Positions 52,981-64,000 of a stretch of 64,000 nt of DNA are shown piece by piece. The DNA is from Bryum argenteum (lineage: Eukaryota > Streptophyta > Bryopsida > Bryales > Bryaceae), in contig CM073328.1 of NCBI GenBank assembly GCA_037043015.1, positions 2,033,409 through 2,097,408 of the forward strand. The letters run 5' to 3'. Below the pieces are notes generated by a model. It did not search any database and had not been told where the DNA came from. It saw only the letters and a list, made by a program, of their open reading frames with translations. The position numbers were made by a program, and so were the translations under genes. Position 1 is the first letter of the stretch; the number at the start of each line of letters is the position of its first letter.

Positions 52981-55900
52981 ATAACCTTAGGGTTCAACTA
53001 CACTCGGTATTAATTTTAGATTACTTGAACCTCTAAACGGCAACTCCAGGGTAGGGTATTGACTTGACTGCAAAATTGGTGCCGCTAGAGATGAGGAGAA
53101 TGCCATGGTGGTGCATGCAAGAGACGACACCTGGTGTAAGGCAATAGGATTTATCAACAGATCCATGCTTATCTCCTTCAAACGGGCTACGGCAGTCACG
53201 ACAGCAACTTCATGGATGAGATTTGCACATATTCTCCTCGTATCAACCCAAATGCAGTTTCAGGAGTGCTATTTCATAAGGTGTTCATTTTCACTGTTTC
53301 ATTTTTCTATGATTGCCTGATGTTGTCCTTTTAGATACTTGAGCCTAGTTTTGAACGTTCAGAAGAACTTGTTCCGAACTTGTCCTCTAAACTCTTGAGT
53401 TAGAGTGGTTTTGTGATGGGTTTGCAATGAAAACTCAAGGTGGGAACTTGACTGTTGAAAGTCAGCAAGAATGCTAAAAGAATTTGAGTTTGGCAATGAG
53501 CTTGTGAAAATAATCACCCTAACTATATCAAATCATCCTTTGAGTCAGTGTAGGACATTTGTAGTGGTGTGAATGGCTCTGCAAAGTTTTGAGAAAAAAT
53601 TAATAGGTACAAGAACATTCTACGACATTCCTTGTAGCAAACAAGAGACACATTAATGATTCAATAAGCATGGACTCAAGTATTTGAAGAACAACTTTAG
53701 GCACTCATATCAGATTTGCAAGTGAGAATGAATATTGTAATTGAAGCAAATAGTGACAGTGATCAATTGGAAGTGGTGCATGTAGATTTATAACTTTTTG
53801 GGAAAAAAATCAAAAATGAAGGGATTATTGCAATGATACTATAAAACACTCCAATTTGGTTCCAGTGCCTTTTACTCAATGCAATTCCAATCATTTTTGA
53901 GTACACATGCACATTTCATTTTGTAGGCCATTGTAATGCATCATCTCTCCATATTGAGATAGATAGTTTGTTATGTTTGTTTGTGACGATAAGATTTTGG
54001 GGACTACGGTTGGCTTAAGGGGCGAGAGTTGCGGTTGGAAGTGTATATTTTTGTAAGGGTCTAGAGAAAAATTACTGTGCGGATTGAGCATGCAGATTTT
54101 GATACATCAAATCTTGAAGTATTCATGAAAAATGGCCTAATATTATGAAGGCAATTCTCACGCAAAATCTTCATTATATATTATGAAACCCTAAAACATT
54201 TATGACATTTCTTGAAATCTTAAAATGTTCATGACAATTCATCAATATTTTAGCTCGTAACGCTTGGATTACCACTTGGAACACTCATTAGTACAAGAAT
54301 AGCATTAGACTCATTTCCCTCATGTTGAGACTGTAAGGCACTTTCTACTAAGATGCTTATTGTGTTTACATAAAATGAGCAAACTCATTGTAGAATGTAC
54401 CTCATGGGTACCTCCGCCTAGGAATAAATATTTGGTGTCGCTCAAATATTAAGTACGTTATGTTAGTCTCATAATGTTCTAATGCTTAAATAAGACGTTG
54501 TGGATAAAGGGGTAAACTTTTGAAGAGCCAAAGAAGATATGAATTTGACAAAAATTGTTGATTTGATTCCGAAATCATGTATAGTCTTAGTGATAATGAC
54601 TGTAGTTCCGACATGAATTTATGGCATGTATTATGGCAGAAGGAGCTTTTGGTGTTGTGTGTTGATACATTGGACATGTTTTACAGGTTCACGCCAATTA
54701 TTTACACCAAAATTTTCTATGTCATGACATTAGTCTCCCAATGAGCTTTTACTTGGAAGATATTTTGATTGGAGTAATTTTGGTGTAAGTGGCACATAGT
54801 TCTTGAAGAGTTGTATTTTCTTTAGTCGTCACTGGATTTCAACATTCTTTGTTGACTTGGATTCCAAAGAGTCTAGATTTTGTAGAGAAAAACTTAACTC
54901 AATCTAAATATTTTTAAAATAAGGCATGGATTTTAGTGCGAAGGATCCAGTGTTGGACTATTCATTCTTTACAAAGTTTAAGGCAGTTTTTCACCATTGC
55001 AAAGTTATCATTGGAGCTCCAAAAGAAATTCATGAATTAATGATACAAGTCATTGACAAGATGAAGGTGAACAACTTTTTTTGGAGATTTACTTTTTGTA
55101 CTTCATAGTGAAATAATGAATTCAAAATTCTTTTTAGGGTACCAATACATTATGATCTTGCAATTTGTAGGGCCTTACAGCATCAAAATCAATTCAGAAT
55201 TATGCGCTATCTAGGTCTATTGAAATATTCTATGGTCAATATCAGAATGGCTTGAGTTGCTCACCCTAAGTTTGACTTCGTGAGCCTCACACTCTTAGAA
55301 AAAAAGATTCACAACATTTTTGAGAGGTGAATCCTCAATACATTACTTTAAACGAAACAACCCCTTTTTCCATCAATATAGTGCAGTGTTTGAGGCATTG
55401 GCACTCTTCTTCTTGTTATATTTTACTTTTATTGCCCTTTTTTTACTCCACTTCCAAAATATCTACATTCTTTCAAAAAAAATTATGAACTTAAAAGTTA
55501 TTGTTTATCTTTGAAATCAATACAAAGTTAATAACAAACAACAAATTTGAGTGGAATTAATTCGAAAAACTACACAAATTATAAATTACAACAAAAAACT
55601 CCTAAGAATTTAATCTTAGAACTTTCCAAAATATACTTAATACTCCTTATGAATGGAATGGCCTTAAAAAAATATAGTTTACTATCAAAACATTTCCAAA
55701 TTATTTTTATTCTTATTTGAATACAACACGTATATAGCTTAGGGTTTGCGCTAGACTAGAAGTGAGAAGCCAAGAGAAAATGCATTTGACCCAATGAAAG
55801 TGAGAAGCCAAAGAAATGTCACTTGACGCTCAACTTTTCAAGGGAGAAGAGGAGGAAAAAATGACATTGACAACACTTTTCTTCTCCGTGGCAACAAAAA

Positions 55901-56580
55901 TGCACAATGATGGGGCCACAGGAATTGTAGTCAGACATACCTAAATGTGATGAGCCTAACTACAAATCCAGGGTTCATTGGTTTAAGAAAAAATCTTTAA
56001 TTTATTATTATACCTAGAGATTATTTTAGAAAATTTATTTATTAAACAAAACACATGTGTGCTTTTGTCCTTCTCCCACTTTACACTACACCCAAAAGCC
56101 ATGGCTTCTCAAGCATTGACTTGGACCAATACCCAAGTGAAGTTTAGCCGGAAACTTCTCATTTGTAATGTAAAGAGGGCCTAAGTTACACCAAGACCAA
56201 GATACATTTATGTAATACTTCTTACTAAACTCGAACTCAATGGATTAAGATGACAACAGGATTTTTAAAAACTAGGACACACAGCAATTGAGACGCACGT
56301 TCTCATATTCCTCAAAGATCCCAGGTGTCGGTTACCCGGTAAGGGTGCCATGCCCTCTTTCCTGGTAACCCAGGTATCCGGTAGCTTCATGCGCCCAAGC
56401 ACATGCATGTGCGCCCGGCGCGACAAGCCCGTGGCTCACTCATGACTTCGGACATGGCAAACATCGTCTATTCTCAAGTATCCATCAGAATTTCCTTTAA
56501 ATGATTCTGTACTGTTCGACGGACAGATTAGAATGAGACGTTACAGATCACGTGCACGAGAGCGACATTTCGAGTCTTGA
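52981..56580. other. Gene-free stretch up to the WAT1 promoter
   Basis: AT-rich, with relatives of repeat A (about 54,920-55,030: CAGTTTTTCACCATTGCAAAG). Short frames lack domains. From 56,300 the DNA becomes GC-richer and probably holds the promoter of the transporter gene. Confidence 0.45.
56399..56412. promoter_or_regulatory. RY-type palindrome GCACATGCATGTGC upstream of the WAT1-like gene
   Basis: A perfect 14-bp palindrome about 265 bp before the start codon. It contains CATGCATG, the RY element bound by B3 factors of the ABI3/FUS3 type. Flanking GCGCCC words sit on both sides. A role is inferred from position only. Confidence 0.4.
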
Positions 56581-56676
56581 TACAATGCTAGTAAGATAGC
56601 ACAAGGGATTGATTTCGATCCAGCCAATTCTTAGCAGATAGTGGCCGATCGGGGAGCGGCTCCAGTTCGATCCGAG

Positions 56677-59373
56677 ATGGACCGCACAGTGGAGGAAGAT
56701 GTCGATGCAATTGGGAATTCGTTGCAAAAAGAGGGCTCAAGGATGCTCCCATCGTCGCTGGTGCAGCCCAAGACCCACAGCATCCGAACGGTGCACGCGG
56801 CGCTGGTGTTGGTGCAGCTCGGATACGCGGGCTTACAGATGTTATCACGCGTGGCGCTCGACGCAGGACTCAACCAGTTCGTGTTGTCCATGTACCGGAA
56901 CATCATTGCGTTCGCCATTTTAGGCCCAATCGCTTACTACTACGAAAGGTATTCGCCATAGCCACCACGTTACCATAGCCTCCATCATTCTTCTTCTGAC
57001 GAATCTCGTCTTTTGCAGAGAATCTAGACCGCCGATGACTCTCAAGATCTTCGGTGGATTGAACCTCCTTGCGTTGACGGGGTAAGCTCGATCACAATCC
57101 AAGTCCCGATTTCACCGAAGAACTTGTGTAATCGACATAGAAGACGTGGATGATCCACTAGAAACTGAACAACCTCTGATTACTCTTTCTTGCAGAGTAG
57201 TGGGAAGTCAACAATTATTTCTAGCTGGTCTCCAACTCACATCACCCCTGATGGCTGCAGTATCGCAGAACATGATTCCTGTGTGCACGTTCATTCTTGC
57301 CGCCGCACTTGGGTACGTACTACATCACTACCAATATAGCACTGAAAACTTCCAGTTTAGATCTAACTTACGGCGTGCAGATTAGAGGAAGTGAAACTGC
57401 GGCGGCGTGAGGGCATGGCGAAGGTGATCGGCACAGCAGTATGCATAGGTGGAGCTGTAATTATGTCCGTGTACAAAGGTGCGGCACTTTGTGGAGGTGG
57501 GGCGGACACCCCGGACGCCGGGTACACGCAGCCGTTCGGCAATCTGGGTGCCTTTCTTCCGAACGATATTGTGCAGTTCAGTGTAAACAACTATCATCTC
57601 GGCCTCTTCTTCCTGGTCATGAACTGCGTCTCGTGGGCTGTCTATCTCACGTACCAGGTACAATCTTATCACCTATTACTTGCTTTTCCACCATTCACGA
57701 TTATTCGCTCATGAAGTGATTGGTGAGCAGGCTCCAGTGATGAAGATGTATCCAGTTCTTCTCAGCATGACAGCCGGCACGTACTTTTTCGGTTTCATTC
57801 AAGTGGGTATACTGGGAGTTATTGCCGCCGGGAAGCTCCACTTTGCTAAATTCATCGTCACTTCTTGGGCACAGATTATTGGCATCCTGTATGCGGTGAG
57901 CCTTCGTCAATCTGCCCGTAGTCCCTTAAATCATCACACGGACTAAAAAACGCTCTTGCAATGTTAAGCTGACTCAAGCGCATTATGTTTTCAGCAATCA
58001 GAGGGTGTGGAATTTAATTTAGGAAATTGAATTCCTTTCACTAGTCAATGCAACATTGCAATTCACTTTGAACACCTAAAGTATGATCTCTGAATTTGTA
58101 GATTAGAAGATTTTGTGACGATAAGAACTCTTGCAAGAGCACGGAAGTCTACTAACTACATTGGGACTTTAAGTAAGATACTGTCATGAAATGGTTAAAT
58201 CATGAGATGTTTCGAAGGCCAAAGCTTTGACAAACTCTTCAATGTAAATGAATAAGTTAGTGAGTGTGTTGTAATTCTTTTGGGTCAATATGAGATTGAC
58301 TTTTTTGCGGTGCCTTGTTCTCCCACTATCAAGATGCATTTCCCTGAATTTTTTTGCCAATTTAGTGATTTATTTGACAAACATTTTTCTTTCTCATCTG
58401 ATTCACAACGATCTTAACAGCTATGAAAAGTTTGTAACTCTATGAATTGTGGTGACGAGCATGATGTGTATGTGTGCAGGCATTGATAGCCTCGACACTG
58501 AATTTGCTGTTGCAATCCTGGTGCGTGAAGAAGGGAGGTCCCTTCATCGTGTCGCTATACGTTCCGCTGCAGATGCTCATGGTGGCTGTATTATCTGTGC
58601 TTCTGCTCAAGGACACGCTTTACCTTGGAATGTAAGAACCTGCTAACTCCATGCTATGATTTGCTGTGTTTTCACTTTTCATTTCGAAGACTAGACTGTA
58701 ACTCACTCATTTGGGACATATTCAAACAAGTGCACCCAACTCACCAATAAAAGTCTCCCAGCTAATTAATCCATGGATCATCCAAGATGGCACATCAAGT
58801 CTTTTTTCTGATATGTCGATTAAAATTTTCATATTGTTGAAGAACACGACATTTGTTAATTTTCTTTGTTTTCAAAAGTGTGCTTCTCCTAAATTACCAA
58901 TGGTAGCCCTCACTAACTACATTCACGTGATGTGCCACTTCAACCGATTCTCATACTTACATCCCTCTTAGCATCCCTCCTGAGGTTGAAGACAATGAAC
59001 AAGATCATAATGCCCTCCACTTCAACTAAAAAAGTCCCTATATACAGATAATGAACAACTTCTGTCTACTCTTAATCAATGTGATTACTCAAAAGAACAT
59101 CGCACGAAACTGAAAATTATTTGTCCGATCAAGAGATACTTTATCTAAGAAGGGTTGAAAGATCACTAATAATTGTGGAATGTGGAATGCAGAGTGCTGG
59201 GAGGCGCACTGACAGTGGCAGGATTCTACCTGGTGGTGTATGGCCAAGGACTGGAGCGCCGACGCAAGCGCGTTCTCTTCTCTCGCATTCTGGAGCCTCA
59301 CCACGACGTCTACAAGATTGACATTCGCCAGATGTCCATGGATCTCCGAGAACACCTCCTCGACGACAAGTGA
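56677..59373 (+). CDS. WAT1-related drug/metabolite transporter (EamA family), seven exons, 408 residues
   Basis: Exons 56677-56948, 57019-57081, 57196-57312, 57381-57657, 57731-57895, 58480-58631 and 59193-59373. All junctions are GT-AG with matching phase, giving 408 residues, the usual WAT1-like length. The start is ATG 56677 (MDRTVEEDVDAIG). Family landmarks: LVLVQLGYAGLQMLSRVALD (first helix), SMYRNIIAFAIL, LAGLQLTSPLMAAVSQNMIP, KVIGTAVCIGGAVIMSVYKG, NCVSWAVYLTYQ, then the second EamA repeat with SWCVKKGGPFIVSLYVPLQM and LGGALTVAGFYLVVYGQGLE. About ten transmembrane helices are expected. Members export or transport auxin, amino acids or other metabolites across the tonoplast or plasma membrane. 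The substrate cannot be read from sequence. The C-terminal tail is cytosolic and charged. Looks intact. Confidence 0.93.
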
Positions 59374-60431
59374 TACAACATTCTACTCCGCTTTACAGCA
59401 ATTTTGTTATATCGAGACAGCATAGGTTCCTTCAGAGGGAGAGGAGACAAGCAGGGGAATATATAGATCAGTCGATCAACCAATATGATTGATTCAGTTG
59501 TAAGGGTTGAGTAAATTTTAGGTGAAATGGGAAATGGATAAATTTCAGGGACATGTGCAAAGCTTGTGAGAGACTACTCTAAGTGGAAACATAAATTTTG
59601 GAGGTTTTCTCTGATAAGTTATGGATTAGATAACCGGTTGAGCCGTTTAGCGGCGAGTCGGTTATCGTTCATAACCGGCTATGCACTCTTCAATTATCCT
59701 TGATCTTCATGATCCAAGGGTGTAGGATACAAGTTGATAGGAGAGAAGGTTGTGAGTTGTAATTTGTGATGGTGATGGGACGGGTTGCGCAATGGGATGA
59801 AGCCACGTAAGCATTGACAACGACAGCAACCGGTTATGAATTTTGAAACGGTAATAGTAGGGGTTTCCTAGATTGTTCGTCAAATTGGTACGAACAAGAG
59901 TTGTATCGTTTCCCTAGGTTGTCACAATTTTGTCAAAATTGTTAACTTCTAAAGTCAATTTCTTCATCCTTCTCTTGAATTTTGGTTCTATTCACCTTCA
60001 TACCAATGTTGATCACCCTCTACATTTTAACACAACGCTTGATATAATTCAATTCAACTATAATGCCTTTTCATTTCATTCGTTGCCATAGTTATAATAA
60101 TCGTTCAACTCTAACCGTGAAACAAATCTAAAGTTTTAATATGGTCCAGTTTTGTAATAAATGAACTAAGATTATTAATTAACATGTTTGATGATTTTTG
60201 TAACTTATGGCATACGAGATGCTCTCAATAATAATGAACATGCAATATCGTATAACAATTCAACTTTATCTCAATATACCTGCTCAATTTATTAATGGCT
60301 TTTTCAATAAGGTTTTAATTATTGCTTATAACCTTGCTTTGGAATTAATTCACTATACTTTGGTTAGTCAATGAATGAATATATACAAGATGATGTGCAA
60401 ATTTGTAACCATTGGATTATATAAACCACTA
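59374..60431. other. 3' flank of the transporter gene
   Basis: Presumed 3' UTR just after the stop, then a patch with repeated AACCGG/CGGTTAT words (59,630-59,850) and AT-rich DNA. No gene. Confidence 0.4.
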
Positions 60432-60648
60432 CACTAAATTTGTTAGTTAGTGTTAGATTATTATAAGATTTAAAAATGCTATAAGTTTTTACTTTTATTT
60501 TAAAAAAATTACCAAGAGCATGGATTCTGATACTATATAAGGACCCCCATCTTGGCCAATATAGTGGGTAAAATTATTGAACAACAGTAAAAACTTATAA
60601 CATGTTTATGTAAATTAGTGTATCTAACACTAATTATCAAATTTAGTG
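60432..60648. mobile_element. TA-flanked fold-back MITE (family 5), 217 bp
   Basis: Flanked by TA on both sides. Ends CACTAAATTTGTTAGTTAGT and, inverted, CACTAAATTTGATAATTAGT. The inverted match continues inward (TATAAGTTTTTAC against its complement), so most of the element can fold into a hairpin. The TA duplication fits the Tc1/mariner group, but the CACTA-like ends leave this open. Confidence 0.75.
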
Positions 60649-61529
60649 TAGTTTGAGAAGTTTTACTTCAAGAAATCAGATTTTTTTCACGGCACAAATT
60701 GGGAGATTTAAGTATTGAATGCAAATGAGCTGAAATTTTTTGGCAACTAACTTCAAACAAGCATGAGACAATTACTTACCACTCTCCTATTCATTATAGA
60801 ATAATTTAATGCGTACGAAATCACTTGTAAGGCTTGCACTTGGTGAAGGTTTACAAACACTCAACATTTAATAGAAAAATTAAAAACATGATAATCATCT
60901 AGACAAGTTTGACACAAACAGTTGTCTTAAGGGACCTTTCATTTGACTTCTTCTGAACACACTTTGCATAAACTAACCATCCATAACTACTATCTCTATT
61001 TGACAAACTCATGTACATCTATGTTAAGAGAACAATCATTTCTGCTTAGGGATATAAGAGCTTCACTAAGATGATCACCCGTGTCCACTCTTCTTGTATT
61101 TTATTTATTTATCTAGATTCTTGAGACAGTTAATATATTATCACTTGAAAAATACATTTGTACCATATGGGAGAGTGCTCAAAAATGGTTCGAAGTTTCC
61201 AATCTTAATGAAGATAAAAGTGATAGTAATTTTCATGCATGGAGAAAGTAAGTGGATGGATAGTTAAAGGGGATTAGTAAGTTTTGGCCTCTTCTACAAT
61301 TTGCTATGAATTTTTAAAGGTGGACTTATAGGTGTTTCTAAAATGGTGCCCTAATTTTCCGCCCTATGATGTTTGTCAAGAGTACATGCTATTGTTGAGT
61401 ATAGAAGCTATTATTGTGTACCTCAGGGTGAAGAAACCTAGTGCACCATTATTGACACCGCTCGAATTTCGAGCACTCTCCTTTGGTAGTCAATTCGTCT
61501 TAAGAATCAAGTGCAAGAAGAACTCTATG
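60649..61529. other. Gene-free stretch
   Basis: AT-rich. 61,240-61,400 is a short relative of repeat B (GGAGAAAGTAAGTGGATGG, TTTGCTATGAATTT, AAATGGTGCCCT). A frame at 61,332-61,562 crosses it and is not supported. Confidence 0.45.
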
Positions 61530-61531
61530 TA

Positions 61532-61633
61532 CTCCCTCTGTCCCATTATGATTTTCTGGTAGGTTCTGTCAAATCTACCTTTGGAGGTAGATTTGAGAGA
61601 ACCTACCGGAAAATCATAATGGAACAGAGGGAG
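61532..61633. mobile_element. Stowaway-type MITE, 102-bp near-perfect hairpin
   Basis: TA target duplication on both sides (61530-31, 61634-35). Ends CTCCCTCTGTCCCATTATGA and the inverse, matching the plant Stowaway consensus CTCCCTCCGTYCC. The two halves pair almost throughout (GGTAGGTTCT against AGAACCTACC). Confidence 0.93.
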
Positions 61634-62494
61634 TAGTATTCAGAAAGTGACGGGGGAGATGCGTCCCTTAGGCAACTTCTTGACTTTATTTGATGTTGGG
61701 CTTTTGAGTTATTACCCACTTCCTTCCAATACTAAATTTGACAAGTCCACAAAGTGAACTCCTTGTGAAAAGGATTATGCTTTCATTGTGTTTGAGGCTC
61801 ACTACATATGATCTAATTTACATGAAGATTTATAAATGCATATGACCCTTGACTCACCAACTTTTCGTTTTCAAGAAAATTCTACTTTTGAATGTGGGAA
61901 CCTTTCAAAGTTTTGTATCACCAAAGATGATCATCTGGGCACTCAAGGATTATCCATGATTGCATCCTCAAAATTTTGATCCTAGAATTATGTAAGTCTT
62001 GACTAATCTAAGATTTTAGGATGAGCTCCTAGTAGCGGTTGACTAAAGCCTTTCTCCATCTTGGGATAACGGTCCGTATTAACTTGTGTTGCAATAGCAT
62101 CTATTCTACCTTTCTGTACAGCTGAATGTCCTTGCTTAGAAAGCCCCATATGCTGCCACAAAAAATTCTAAATATTAGAAAATAGTCATAAAGAGTATGT
62201 ATACCGAAACTAAGAGATTCATACCTAGTCACAATAGCAAAGATCACAACTCCATTATGAACACTATTAACTTGAGTATATGATTCAAAACAAGAGTGCC
62301 TTGTCAGAATGTAGGAACAACTTATCATGCGTATATACCCAACACGAAGAAAATCCATAATTTACTTGCAAGATGCTCAAATGATGCATGCCAAAATGCA
62401 TCAAACATCAATTCTTAAAACTTTAACTATCCAGCTTTAGAGAAAAATGGTCGGTGCACTAGAAGATAAATTTGTTTCAATGCTTTGAAGTCTT
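61634..62494. other. Gene-free stretch and 3' flank of the CNNM/DUF21 gene
   Basis: AT-rich. The last part may be 3' UTR of the minus-strand gene ending at 62,495. A short frame at 62,101-62,358 is unsupported. Confidence 0.4.
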
Positions 62495-64000
62495 TCAGAT
62501 CTGCATAAAAGAATAGAGCTTAGTAGGAGGAAACTCACAATGTTTGGGACTGAGGCACGGCGACCCACTGAGCCACTTCTAGCCATTTGTGCGGCTGCTA
62601 CAGCAACAACTCGGATCCTAGAAATCCACAACAAGAAATAAGTTGATTAGTATGGAAGGGATCAAATTCAAGATAATAAAACTAGCTAGAAATGGTTATT
62701 TTCACAAGATTTTCATTATACTTTGATCATGCATGAGCTCTAGTGCTCTACTACATAAAGTAGTGAATCAAGAACCAAAATAAACGCCAATCCCTAAGAA
62801 TAAAGATTAAGAGTTCTTTTTAAAACCCTCTTGAATCACAATAACCTATGATGATAATGATGAGAAACTTGGATATTACAAACCAACTTTTTGCACGTAG
62901 GTCCTTATTGCCTCCTTTCAATGATAGATTCAGGAGTTCCAAAACAACCATACTATTGAATACACATCAAATTTGACAATGCATGTTTTGCTAAAATCTC
63001 AATTTATAGATGATCCAAAAAATAATCTCACCTCTTATGCACATCTATGTACTCATCCGTCTCATCCACAATCTCCTCCTGTAAGACCATAACCAACATA
63101 ATAAGCAATCCAAAGTCTTATGCAAGGTACTTGAAAGCACATTTGTTACAGTAAAAGCAGCTTCCTAGGGAGGTGGGGCACCTGCAGAAGCTCTTCCATG
63201 ACATCCTCCATGGTGATGATGCCAATGACATCCCCATTCTCGATGTCATTCTTAGCATCACTTTCCATCTCCACTTTCCACTGATCGTAATCGAAGTCGA
63301 TGAGTCCACCGTTCTGATGTGGTTTCTCATCGCCTTTCTCAACATCCGATTCAGCCACTTGGTACTCCTTCACGCCTTTCCTGTCCTCGTGAGTGCCACT
63401 ACCACGACGAGTGTGCTTTCTCTTCTTGTTCTTCACCGCCACCACTGCAGCCATGTGGCTACTCCCTTTCTGAAACTCGTTCATTATGTCGTAGAGCGGC
63501 ATGTCCTCCGGTACCCTGCAAGTCTCCAGCCCCGCTTATCATCCACCTTTGCTAGATTCCAATGAACTAGCTTATAATCTCAAGATAGAATCAAGGATAT
63601 CAGGATTTGATAGATGATAGTAATATCAATCGGACGTAATGGACATGTTTTGAGAGGGTTACCTGGGCATTCTTCTGATGGATACAGCGCTGATAGGGGT
63701 ATTATCTTCAGCACGGACCATCAACAAATTCTTCACCTGCGCATGTTGTGGGAACGGTAGACAAATTGAGTGAGAACATTCAAAACTTATGACTGAAAAT
63801 CGATTCTAAACTTGCCCTTGTTCAAACTCCCAAAGCTACTGGGCGTAAACACTAGACAATAAGGATAAGTTGAAGGAAAATAGGTAGTAGAAACTTACCA
63901 GTAATAAGCCCACAATGTTTTTTGGGCTGTGATTATATACAGGAACACGACTGTGTCCTCGTGCCATGATTTTACCTAGCGTGTCCCTGTGAGCAGACCC
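62495..64000 (-). CDS. CNNM/DUF21-CBS-domain protein, C-terminal part (runs off the right edge)
   Basis: Exons 64000-63899 (partial), 63736-63663, 63516 or 63515-63182, 63078-63032, 62617-62539 and 62500-62495, all GT-AG and phase-consistent. CBS-pair landmarks in order: LGKIMARGHSRVPVYNHSPK, NIVGLLLVKNLLMVRA, TPISAVSIRRMPRVPEDMPL, YDIMNEFQKGSSHMAAVV, a basic insert (KNKKRKHTRRGSGTHEDRKG), GDVIGIITMEDVMEELLQ, EEIVDETDEYIDVHKRIRVV. This is the plant DUF21/CBS architecture, a relative of CNNM/CorC proteins linked to Mg2+ and other cation handling at membranes. The membrane-spanning DUF21 domain lies beyond the window. The final exon adds one residue and TGA, so the C-terminal end is the least certain part. 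Looks intact. Confidence 0.9.

Overview
The window is nuclear DNA of a land plant. The reasons are a seven-exon WAT1-type drug/metabolite transporter gene, a plant-type CNNM/DUF21-CBS gene, a PLATZ-like gene, a Ty1/copia fossil, GT-AG introns of about 70-560 bp, and several plant-style MITE families. GC-rich exons in AT-rich, repeat-laden DNA, together with a DUF7869 gene and a ParB/methyltransferase-like gene, make a seedless plant (bryophyte or similar) my best guess. That placement is inference.

Layout. 1-1.8 kb is GC-rich and looks like the 3' part of an LTR element. 1.8-4.4 kb is a broken copia fossil on the minus strand. 6.4-9.7 kb (minus) is a three-exon gene for a 981-residue DUF7869 protein with its splice phases intact. 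Its presumed leader and promoter (10.0-10.4 kb) carry six tandem copies of a palindrome, three TGACGTCA sites and a TATA box. 10.9-13.4 kb holds degenerate units with CCCTAAAC-like strings. 13.7-14.8 kb is a 106-bp satellite that stops near a 50-T tract. 14.9-23.7 kb (plus) is a multi-exon gene, now interrupted about four times. It joins a ParB-like domain to a DNA-methyltransferase-like domain and a long Glu/Ala coiled coil.

The most unusual signal is a 16-20 bp perfect palindrome, TTACGAACGGCCGTTCGTAA, with a CTGCAG-centred sister form. It recurs before, inside and after the ParB/methyltransferase gene (16.1-17.0, 19.0-19.4, 20.8, 21.7 and 24.2 kb) and in front of the DUF7869 gene (10.03-10.16 kb). 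I saw none elsewhere. A ParB-like protein beside dispersed 16-bp palindromes recalls ParB/parS, but no functional link is shown here.

24-29 kb is low-copy repeat DNA: a six-copy motif containing GACCCTAAACTAG, a near-identical 269-bp direct duplication and a three-copy unit. 29-56 kb is almost gene-free and built from nested non-autonomous elements. These include a TTAA-flanked family (piggyBac-like signature) whose insertion is shown by empty sites inside the window, a MITE with 9-bp target duplications (MULE signature), and a MITE at 35.3 kb whose empty site lies at 51.9 kb. A PLATZ-like reading frame sits at 40.2 kb with decayed PLATZ tails at 30.8 and 40.8 kb. 56.7-59.4 kb is the WAT1-type transporter. 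60.4 and 61.5 kb hold two TA-flanked fold-back MITEs. 62.5-64.0 kb (minus) is the 3' half of a CNNM/DUF21-CBS gene that runs off the right edge.

The four host-like genes show no operon-like logic. The only region where parts may work together is about 10-24 kb, where two unusual genes share one palindrome family.
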